Below are positions 14,201 through 26,200 of a stretch of 64,000 bases of DNA, piece by piece. This DNA is from Mesocentrotus franciscanus. Lineage: Eukaryota > Echinodermata > Echinoidea > Camarodonta > Strongylocentrotidae. Below the pieces are notes generated by a model. It saw only the letters and a list, made by a program, of their open reading frames with translations. It was not told where the DNA came from and did no database searches. Positions within the stretch are counted from its first letter, which is position 1; each line of letters begins with the position of its first letter. The position numbers were made by a program, and so were the translations under genes. The DNA lies in contig CP137669.1 in assembly GCA_037976565.1 (NCBI GenBank), positions 42,062,912 to 42,126,911 of the forward strand, read 5' to 3'.

Positions 14201-17200
14201 GTACAATGTAACCCCAATCGGAGAGGACAGATTCTTCCGCAGATACTGGAAGTTCAATTCATTACCAGGATTATTTGTGGAGTGTGATCGGAATGTAGAT
14301 GAAGATGTGCTTAAGAAGATGGAAGAAGACATGTACGCCGTGCAAAGAACTAAAGTTGAAAATGTTGATGCTTGTGAAGAAATCCAGCCAACGATTGAGC
14401 ACAATACCTCAAATAGCAGTAACAAGGAAAACGTGGACAGTAATGTAATTGGAAATGGAGCCGTTACAAACGGTGATGTGCCTTCAGACTCTCCTAAAGA
14501 CCTCACAGATGGTGAGAAGGAGACCCCTATGGAGGTCAGTGATGTAGAAATGCCTGTACTTAGTGTTGAGGCTTCTTCTACAGGGTCGACACCAGCTGCT
14601 TCACAGTGTCAATGGGCTTTCTATAATGAACCTAGTCAGATTGACAAGCTCTTAGAAGCTCTCAACACACGTGGTCTCAGGGAAGCATCCCTCAGAGATA
14701 GTCTTCAACAGGACAAAGCTGCCATAATGGGTCGTATGAGTGAAGTCCCCACAGACTTCCTAACTAAACCTCCAACAGACGAAGCAGATATGGATTACCA
14801 ACCTGGAGTCAAGAAACAAGTGGAGGTCAAGATGACTAGTGGCAAGAAGGGCCTCTTGTCTAACAGTGCTGATGGAGATGAAAAGCTGGAACTTATGCTC
14901 AGGGAACAGATTCTGGACATCGAAGACCGCCTGTGGCAGGGAGCTTTAGGCTTTGTTAAGGTATGATTTTATCATATGAGGCATTCTTCTATTAAATTGA
15001 TAACACACTGAATAAAATTGTAGTATAAATAAATCCTAGTCAACAGACAGACAACTGTACTGGTGTAGCTTGATTGCCAAAGCTTGACAGAACTTTTACA
15101 TACGCCTATACACTTCATTTATGGCTGTCTTTTTAAAAGGAGTTTAGAATAGCATTAACAGCCCAGTTGATCATGTGCTGTCATCATGAACTCATCTCCA
15201 ACCCACATCATATCCTTATACATGGTTTGAAAGGCAGCTTCATATTCAATAATGTATTTTGTTTTGATTCCCAGGTGAATGACCGTGCATCTTGGGTAGA
15301 AGCGATCGAGCAGGGATCTTATGATCGACAGTGTAAGGAGATCTCTTGGGGACCTGTCTGGGCACGTTCTATGTCAGATGATGGTGACTTTCTTAACATG
15401 TCATTGTCTGATCTACCACTTCCTGAAGAGAAACCCAAGTCAAAGGACAGGTGAGCAGTTTACTTGCTGTACAATGTAGTTCATTGATGTATATGGTTAT
15501 GGTAGCCAAAAGGAGAAACTGCATTCACTATAAATAATTCTTATTATGGATATTGAGTGTGATGGGTGAAGGTTTGAATACTTGCCCCTTAACTTGCTAT
15601 TTAAAAACCAGCGTCCTAATTTCTTATTCAGACAGAATTTTAATTCATAATTAAGGGTAATTGGGAGATTTAAGATGCTAAAGAAACAGTCATTACATCT
15701 TTCTATTGAGTAAAATTTCCCATATCTTTTATGTTAGGGAAACAAACTCAAAATGCATGGAACTAACACTTACCATTGATGCTCACGCAGATGTCTCTTA
15801 ACATTACTTTAGTGAATGTGGCCAGCTTTGTGCAGACATTAACCAATGACTTGTCTTAATTTGGATTTGTTCTGACAATTAACATTGTTTTACTAACATA
15901 AAATATAACATTGTTTTCAGAACACCACCCCTCTAGTTTCTGTGAATAGTACATGAAGCGATCATAACATATCTTTACATATGAACACCCTCTTCTCTCT
16001 GTAGATTGTCCTCTCTGCGATCATGACATATCTTTACATATGAACCCCCTCTTCTCTATGTAGATTGTCCTCTCTGCAATCATGACATATCTTTACATAT
16101 GAACCCCCTCTTCTCTCTGTAGATTGTCCTCTCTGCAATCATGACATATCTTTACATATGAACCCCCTCTTCTCTCTGTAGATTGTCCTCTCTGCAATCA
16201 TGACATATCTTTACATATGAACCCCCTCTTCTCTCTGTAGATTGTCCTCCCTGCAATCATGACATATCTTTACATATGAACCCCCTCTTCTCTCTGTAGA
16301 CTGTCCTCTCTGCAATCATGACATATCTTTACATATGAACCCCCTCTTCTCTCTGTAGACTGTCCTCTCTGCAATCATGACATATCTTTACATAAGAACC
16401 CCCTCTTCTCTCTGTAGATTGTCCTCTCTGCGATCTTTACATATGAACCCCCTCTTCTCTCTGTAGATTGTCCTCTCTGCAATCATGACATATCTTTACA
16501 TATGAATCCCCTCTTCTCTCTGTAGATTGTCCTCTCTGCAATCATGACATATCTTTACATATGAATCCCTCTTCTCTCTGTAGATTGTCCTCTCTGCAAT
16601 CATGGCATATCTTTTCATATGAACCCCCTCTTCTCTCTGTAGATTGTCCTCTCTGCAATCATGACATATCTTTACATATGAACCCCCTCTTCTCTCTGTA
16701 GATTTTCCTCTCTGCAATCATGACATATCTTTACATATGAACCCCCTCTTCTCTCTGTAGATTGTCCTCTCTGCGATCTTTACATATGAACCCCCTCTTC
16801 TCTCTGTAGATTGTCCTCTCTGCAATCATGACATATCTTTACATATGAATCCCCTCTTCTCTCTGTGGATTGTCCTCTCTGCAATCATGACATATCTTTA
16901 CATATGAATCCCCTCTTCTCTCTGTAGATTGTCCTCTCTGCAATCATGACATATCTTTACATATGAATCCCCTCTTCTCTCTGTAGATTGTTCTCTCTGT
17001 GATCATGACATATCTTTACATATGAACCCCCTCTTCTCTCTGTAGATTGTCCTCTCTGCGATCTTTACATATGAACCCCCTCTTCTCTCTGTAGATTGTC
17101 CTCTCTGCGATCTTTACATATGAACCCCCTCTTCTCTCTGTAGATTGTCCTCTCTGCAATCATGACATATCTTTACATATGAATCCCCTCTTCTCTCTGT

Positions 17201-20200
17201 AGATTGTCCTCTCTGCAATCATGACATATCTTTACATATGAATCCTCTTCTCTCTGTAGATTGTCCTCTCTGCAATCATGACATATCTTTACATATGAAC
17301 CCCCTCTTCTCTCTGTAGATTGTCCTCTCTGCAATCATGACATATCTTTACATATGAACCCCTCTTCTCTTTGTAGATTGTCCTCTCTCAAGAAGAGTGA
17401 TGCCGGTCCTACAGGTTCACCAGCATCTACACGATGTAATACACCAGACCTAGCGGATAATGTGGTGAGAGATCTAGCTTGTTCTTTGCTGCAGGTATCT
17501 CAAGGTGTAGACGTCAAATACCTCAAGGCACCGCTGGGTAAGTTACTTGACTTCTCTGATGCACACTTATCTCTGTGTAAAGTAGATTACAGCTAATACC
17601 AAGTGACATATTCACATAATTCATGGCAAAACAATTGGTTTTTCTAATCTTGTAATTCTGCTCCCTGACCACAACAAGGTTGCAATCCAACTGGGAGGTA
17701 GCTCAGCTAATGCTGGGTGATGGTAGTATAGTGCTTAAAAACATTAGAATTAAGTGCTGTATAAATGTACTATTATTGTTATTGCTGCTGCTATTGTTGC
17801 TGTTATTATTATTATTTTTTGTTTGTTTTTGTTCATAGGTAACCCAGAAGAAAACAAACCAATGACAAGGACAAGGAAGAAGCAAGAGGAAGAGAAAGAA
17901 GAAGAAGAAGAAGACGAAGAAGGTGAGATATTGGGTTCAAGATCACTCATGCATGGCATTAGCTTACCTTCTACAGAATGGACATGTATGCAGGTTTTGA
18001 ATTGAAGGAAGTTTATTATAGCTTCAGTGTTTACACCAACATGATGCTGCAAGTAAAACAAATCTTGACTGTATTTCTTTGAAAGCTCATTTTGGTAGGG
18101 ATGTATGCATTGGAATGTTCTCTTTGACAACCTGTACTTGGAAAAATGTTCTATCACAGCCGTAGAACAATTTCTTTTTTAAACGGCTTGTAGTACCTAC
18201 ACAGGTAAAGGATAATTTGTCATATGAAATCAGTATTGCCAATTTGATAAAAAAGTTTGACTCTTTAGAAATTCCTTGTTATTAATGAATAAACAAATCT
18301 AATAAGGTCTGAGTCAAGGTGGTAACCTGAAGGGTCCCAAACTGTTGTACTTTCGTAACACACAGAAATGATAATAGGGAGATGCTAGGTAGTTATTGAA
18401 GTAATCCAGCTGATTTTCAATCCTACATGTTAATTTCTCCTATCCCTGCTCTGCTGCCCTCTTTGGTTTCCTGCAGTATTATAATGGCTTGTATTGAACA
18501 AGCTCAAAACTCCTCCAAAATCATTATATCTGTGTCATTTCTTATTCAGCTGTAGTATTATTGTCCCTAGCAACTGTTAGCAAGGTGTTTTGTACTGTTT
18601 ATATTTTTGTTTTAATGTATAGCATGACAACTTCTGACTTCTCTTTGCCTATATATTTCTCCAGAAACTGAAGAGAGATTAATTTCATATCATCTCATTT
18701 AGGCAATGTCCGGTCAACATGGATAGTTGTATTGATTACATATAATGCAATGCAGTTTAGCTTAAAAGCAGCTCTAAAAACAACCTATTTATTTTGCCCA
18801 TGAGTCGTACACTCAGTTGATTAAGTGACCATGTCCTGTATCTCTCCTATACAGAGAAGAAACCGAAGAAGACTTGTCGTGAGTGTTGGGAGGAATCATT
18901 GATGGCTTGTACCAGCCTGTCTCAGATCTTCCTTCATCTCTCAACCCTTGAACGATCAGTCACATGGAATAAGTCTATCTTGAAGGCTCGGTGCAGGATG
19001 TGCCGTCGTGGTGGCAACCCTGAAGCTATGTTGCTGTGTGATAGCTGCAACAGAGGCCACCACATGTTCTGCCTTAAACCCCCTCTTAAGGTATGAAACA
19101 TTGCATGAAACATTGCTAGCTACAGTTAACACCTCGGCTGTGGAATCTGCTATTGGAAATGTTTATGAGTTTGTAGCGATGTGTATCTCTATGGCTGTAA
19201 TGTATAAAAGAATGAATACTTGGTAATTATATTCATACATTCCTGCTAAGTGGTATAAAAGAGACAGGTGTAAGGATGATATTCTTAGTCTGATATCAGG
19301 TGAAGAATTCATGAATACCTCTAAGAAGTTCTGAATATTTGTCTCTTTTGTATGCTGGAAAAATAGGTGCATGTCATAAGATTAAACATCCGCCCATTAT
19401 TATGCCACTATGTTTTCTGATTAATATTTCTGTCCGTCCCACTTTTTTTACCTCAATAACTTGAAATCCATTGAACAGATTTTAACCGAATTTAAATCAT
19501 GTATATTTAGTACTGTGTCAGCCCGAACTGATTGGATTTAGGAAGACAATTCTTGTAGATTTAGAAGACAAAGTTCACAGAGTCGTAAAAGTATTTAGAA
19601 TCCTGAAAATATCTTATTACAGAGTATTCAATTAATTGAATCGAACATGATGTTATGTAAACTTAAATTATTACTAGATATATTTTTGCTGGCAATTATG
19701 ATCGGCATACTCAGAGATGAAAATAAATTTATTTGTCTCACTACAACTGAACTTGTAGATCATATTGAAAGATGTCATTGTCTTTTCTGGTTGTAGAAAG
19801 TGCCAAAGGGGGAGTGGTTCTGCAAAGATTGCGCCCCTAAACAAATCAAGAGGAGCCCTCACAAACAAAGAGCTAAGAAGAAACCAGTAGTAGTAGAAGA
19901 ATCATCCAGTGAGGAGGAGGAGGAGGAGGAAGAAGAAAGTGAAGATGACTCAGAGGAGGAAGAGGAAAGCAAACAAGAGGAGGAAGAAGAAAGTGAAGAA
20001 GAGGAGATGGAAGTTGATGTATCTGAAGAAGAAGAGGAGGAGGAAGAGGAGGAAGAGGAAGAGGAGGAGGAGGAGGAAGATGATGATGAGGATGAAGAAG
20101 ATAATGAGAGGTAAAGTATATCAACCTTCATTTGGTGAAAGTTATTTTACTTGTATTAGTACTATTTGTATGAAATATTGCAGGGTTGTTTTTACAAGCA

Positions 20201-23200
20201 AATGCCAGCAAACTCTGAAATGCAAGGCAAAATTATATGTAAAGATCTGCTGACATGGATATGCACATATGGGACTTTGTATTGTATTACAAGCCCTTAA
20301 GACTCGGTTCAGATATAACGCAGTAAACCACCGCAAGAAAAAGGCCACTTTTTTATTATGTGTAAATGAATGGTTAACTGCATACAACAGAGGTCCTATA
20401 CATTTTCATTTACCTCTGTGTTATACGATAGGAAATTTGAAGCGTATTACAGTTGACATCATCATAAAAACATACTGCGATTCACTGCTGCACATCCAAA
20501 CAAGGCTTTAGAGGCGTATATATGTTCTCATCTTTCTTTGTAATAGTACTTGACTTTTTCTATAGAAACTTTTATTTAGCAGACAAGACATGACTTCTTT
20601 GTAGAATTTGACATTTAGTTTGTATCAGATGGATTCACTGTGAATTCAACATAACTTTTCATATTGGCTACTCATCTTTTTTTTATTCTTTCAATCTTGT
20701 TGTGTTCTATTACTGATACTGCAGTGTGTTAAGTGTGTTGTTGCATTAGTTTTACCTAAGTCTCTCTCAATAACTCCATTTTCTCCAGTGAAGAGTTCTA
20801 GTTGTTGTCTTTTGAAAAGATTGCAGGCTTCAGCATAAAGTTGTGTCAGTTTACACATTTCTGGCTATATTCATACATTTGATTTTCATGTATTTGTAAT
20901 ATGGTAAACCCAAGAAACCATTGTATCAAATTGTATGGTTCAGAAACTGAAAATGTGGTTCCTAGAAATTATACCTTGTGAGGTATTGATGAAAGTGAAA
21001 ATGACTTTTTCTTCATGTATTCAATAATTTAGTAATATACTAAGAGATTTGATAGTATGAAAAAGTATTTAATTTGCTTCAGGTTCATATGGTATCATCA
21101 TATTTCTAGATCTCTAAAACAAATTATGAATGTAAATTTGTTTTATTACTGAAATAAAAAACAAAACTGATCTATTGGCTTATAAGGCATGGTATTTCTT
21201 CAGTTTGAAGCATTTTCTATTGATGCAACTCTTTCATGTTTAATTGATATACAAGCCATATCATCAAAGTCAGCTACAGTTTTGACATACAAAATTACTC
21301 TTTTGTTACATTTTGATGATGGTGGTGGTCTCAATCTTGCCTTTTTGCTATGCCCTATCAACTTTCCTCATTATGTAAAAGGAAACTGGATGCCATGAAC
21401 CGTGTAGCTCGTAGGGGACTCCGTGCTCTTGATCACAATGGGCTGTGTCAGTCGTGTGGACATGCTGGCCAGCTCATTCTCTGCCATGACTGCCCTATAG
21501 TCTACCACTGTGAATGCCTAGATCCTCCCCTAAGTAAACTTACCCAAGATCACTGGTTCTGTCCACTTTGTGTGCAGGATCGTACCACCAACGGGTAAAT
21601 CAGATGTTTTGTCCTTCCCAGTCTTTTGTCCAATGCATCTAGAAGTGAAAGCCTGGCATGTGTTGTATCCCATCCATCCAACATTCCCTCAAATTAATGA
21701 GAAGCTCCTCTCTCAATCCCTTGCCCCTTTATGTGTGGTACTTGAAATGTAATCATGTCTTGTGTTACCTGTATCAGTGCTTCTTCAGCTGGGAATCATG
21801 ACCCTCATTGGGGGGTAATGATGATGGTCACAAACCAAACAATCCATTGACATTCAGTGCAATGAAGGGGTAGTGACATTGACCATGTATTGCATGTTGG
21901 GCAAAACAGCTTTGATGAGTGTTGTGAGGGTCATGTGCCCAAAATGGTGAAGAATCTCTGCTCTAACTAGAATTTCTCTATGACTGTGTGTCTTAATGGC
22001 ATTGCAACTTAACACAAAATGCTACATATGTATTAAGTCTCTATCGCATATCAAACTATATTACCTTACTTTCAAGATTAAATAGGGGCATCATCCGATT
22101 TGTTAATCCTTCCTTATGTAGTGACCAAGATGGCACTTTGATGATTTCATTTTCTCTTCTTACATCAATAATTGCAATGTTTTAAATGTGTACTACAACT
22201 CATCTGCATTATGTTTAGGTCCCTGAATACCCTATATCATGCATGTTTGTGTGTGTTCCTGCATTGTGGTATGGAATAGACATTCACGGATATCTCTTTG
22301 AAGTTCTGATTATGTGTCTCTTTTATACAATGTTTGCTCTGGAACCTGATATCAATCTCTGTATGTCATAATTGCATGCCAGCCCATAACCATGATAACT
22401 TGTCTCTTATTGTGAAGCATTACCATGTTCTCTTTCCCCTTTTCTATTTCTACTTAACTGTTATTTGTTTTCCTTTTTAACATTTGACATTTCTTATATT
22501 TAATGCAGCCATTAAGGTAACAAGATCTGATTTAGGCCAAGTCAATTCTTTTCAAGATCTCTCAACATACCAAAACATGTATATAGTGCAAGCGCATGTT
22601 TGCAGAGTCCAACAAGTTGTTTGTCCACTACGTCACAACTTCACAGGGGATCCCTGTAAACCGTACAACATAACAGCATCCTGTAGGAGCAGATGATGCC
22701 TTAATTTGATCAATTTGCGCTTTTAGATGAGTTCATTTTAGGCCACTCACTGAGCAAAATTTAATGATATATAAATTATATCTATATATCAATAGCAGAA
22801 TACAAACTTGTGAGGAGGGGTTTCCTACTTTCCTGTAATGATGCTCATTCTGTACTCCTTTCATAAGGAAAGTATCCTTGTATCTATCTACAAGTGCTCT
22901 GTTTAAAATGTTCAAATGCGAATAGAGTAGAGTTATTGTATTGTATGTTCAGCTGCAATGTTTAATTTGATTGCCCTATAATGTGCATGGAATATGGTCC
23001 TCACTAATGATTACTAATTCCCTTATCGTCTCCAAACTAAAAAGAAGTGCATGGTTGTTATTGTATACCAATGTATTGACTGTAGTGATAGTGCATCAAA
23101 TCACTAGATATATGTGCAAAAATTGAACATGTATCTCTATTCTCTAATGTGCATGAGATTTGATTTGTTGGCAAAATTTGAGTGGGAATATCCAACATCT

Positions 23201-26200
23201 TAGCAGTTGACCAAGCAGTATAGGCTAATTGCTTGACTTTTAACTAAGTTGTTCAATATTAAATCACAGTTATCCAAATGTATATGATGGACATTATACA
23301 TTTACATCCTATATTTCAGCAAGGGCTGCCTGCTTGATCTTATATTGGGGATAGTGAGTTTTATTTAAGATATTGTGCAAATAAAATGTGTCCTCGTATA
23401 CCTGTGTAATGAAAGAATCTTTGAGAATAATTTGCCTGTAGACTGCTGCTGGTGATGATTACTGGTTTATGTTTATGCTGTGATAGAATTAGGCATAAAT
23501 CAATCTCCAATGCATTATTTGATTATTGTAATATTGTTTGGGAAACTTGAACCAGTTTAGCTATATGTTGCATTCATAAATTGTATCAGGGTATTAATAG
23601 AACCTCCATCTTTAATGCCTATCCATGCAGTGCTGAATCTGAGGAAGAAATGGGAAGCAACGATGATGATGAGATAGAACATGAGGATGTTTGCTCCGAT
23701 GTCGTCATGGTGGTGAGCTGATATGTTGTGAGACCTGCCCCAAGGCTTTCCATATGGAGTGCTGTAAGCCAGTCCTACGCAAGGTGCCTAAAGGACATTG
23801 GGAGTGTGAGAACTGCAAGAAGGGAACCAAGTCTGCTGCTATCAGAGTACCAACGGGTAACAAAGGTGCGTTCTTTCACTATGTTTCAACTAGTTTTAGA
23901 CTATTATATTTTGACTAGGGAATGTTAACCAAACTGGGACAACATAAGCATGTATGAACATGAAAAGATTAAATGAAAAGCAGAGATGCCAACCAGTATG
24001 ATTAAATCGTATTTAGTTTTTTTTTTTAACCATAAAAACCGTGGAATCACATAGAAACAACTCAAATAACTCCCCAAAAAAAAAAACCCTTTGCTTTACA
24101 ATTTTCTCATTAAATTTTAACGAAAGAGCAAACATTTTACTTGACCCGTTCTTACCAGTAAAACATTTTTCTGAAATTTTACTGGCCCGGGGCCAACGGG
24201 CTAGTGGTAGTGTCGGGTTTTCGTGAAAATCTGATTTTTCTCTCCAAAATCTGATTTTTTAGGATATTCATTCTGTTTTTTGTGTCAAGAGGTTGGCATC
24301 TCTGGAAAAGAGTTTGGTATTGTAAAGTCAGATGTTAAGGTCACAGGATCATTGATCAATGAACATACATAAAGGCGGAAGTATACTACAGACGCAGTCT
24401 CATTCATTTATTTATTTATTTTTGTGTTAATTTAGAAAAAAATGCTTTGACAATAATTACATGTACTGTTCATCAGGCCCAGCTAAGAAGTTTAGCAGCA
24501 AACCTGCCAAGAAGGAGAGTCCTAAGACCCAGCCCAAGGCTCAGGAGAAGACTGGCTCAAGGAGCAGATCTCAGAGTAGAGGAAGACAGTCAAGACAAAA
24601 CACACCAGAACCTACCCAATCAAACAAGACTTCCAAGAAAGATGCTCAACCCGTCTCTGGCTCTAGTGGCAAGAAGAGCCAACAAAGCTCACAAGATAAG
24701 AAGGGACAACAATCTTCATCCTCTCAGGAGAGCAGAGGCCGGTCAAGGGTACAGGAGAAGGGAGGTAGGGGGTCATCCCTAGACAGGAGGGGTCAGAAGA
24801 GGGGCATGAGTATGGAATCTACAGACTCTGAGTCATCACAGGAAGAAGTTCAGAAGAAAAAGAATTCTGGGAGAAGTCTCTTCAAAGTAGCCCTTAATGG
24901 AAGTCTGAATGCAGATGGTTAGTATGATGGCGTCCTTTTTTACAATATAAGATCATTGCTTCTCTCTGAATGAAAAAGACAATAATTCAATAAATGAAAA
25001 TAAGGATGCATGGGGATTTATGGATCATCAAAAATGCATGATTTGGTAAATGTTGTAGACAAATGGAATATTCTTGTATGTTTTATATTCTTTGTTTTAA
25101 GCAATGCATGGTCTAATGTCATCTTTTTCTCTGCTAATTTTTTTTGAAGATTGGAAATTGTTTTGGCGACATGAAATAAATGTTAGTTTCAAAATTGGAA
25201 AGGGTTTGTGCACATTTTCCCTTGAATCAATCATAGAAACAATACATTAGAGCAGTAATATTTCATCTCATACAGAGTATTTGTAAAATAGTGTTGGTAG
25301 CATTGTTCTCTGAAGTTGATACACATTCCCTAGCATATCATGTTTCAATGTATGGCATTAAATCCTGAAGAAAAAAAATCATACTGTTTTGCCCATGTAT
25401 TTTGTAAAAGTGTTCTATACTCTGCAATATTTTGTGAATGAAACAAAAATGAAAATTTGATTTATTCTTGTACTGCAGATTCAGCTTCAGATTCGTCAGG
25501 ACCATCAAGCAAGAATCGCAGGACATCCAGTGGTCGTGGTAGAGGTGATTTGACTCAACTTAATAAATGTGAAGCATTACTGAAGGAACTCATCAAGCAT
25601 CCAGATGTTCGTCCATTCCTCAATGCTGTCAGCAAGAAAGCGGTCAGTAAAATCCAGACCTGATAATTACCCTATTTTTTAAATTTAAAGAAAAAATTTT
25701 CTCTCCTGATTTTCCTGATTTTCCCCCTATTTTCTCTATTTGTCCCTATTTGTCCCTATTTTTCCCCAATTTTCTTACTCAAAAGGGGGGAATGTTGTTA
25801 GATGCCATATTTTTTCCCCAAACCCTTTTTTTTTTTTAGTGCTCACTATCACCCCTGGTAAACTCACAAAGTAAATCTCTGTGTATAAGGAGCACCCATC
25901 TTTTTGAGATTTGAAAAAAAAAATTACACAATCTTTTTTTTTTTTCCTTTTGGGTTTGCTTTTTTGCCGACACCATCTCAGATTAGTCTCTTATTTCAGC
26001 GTGCGGTCCCGTCCGGAAACCCAAGCCATGATGCAGGGAATTGGGAAGGACTTTTATTTATTACGACTTTACGAGGCGCATGCAGTTGAAGTTGCTTGTG
26101 AAATTGTAGAAAAAGAATAGTAACAATGTTGTTTTTAAAACTAAAGATGACAGAGAAATTTGGACAGGCTAGATTTCGAGGGGTGAGTCGATATGCCCCG

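Noticed and set aside
14012..14506. 164-codon minus-strand frame
   Set aside because: Lies opposite the conserved BAZ1A exon 14; its composition is that of an antisense shadow.
15957..17387. CRISPR array (regular repeats)
   Set aside because: The units are contiguous without unique spacers, in a eukaryotic intron, and derive from the neighbouring exon edge; the same applies to the arrays at 35084 and 52395.
19859..20131. Minus-strand poly-Ser frames
   Set aside because: Exact shadow of the Glu-rich BAZ1A exon 19 on the other strand.
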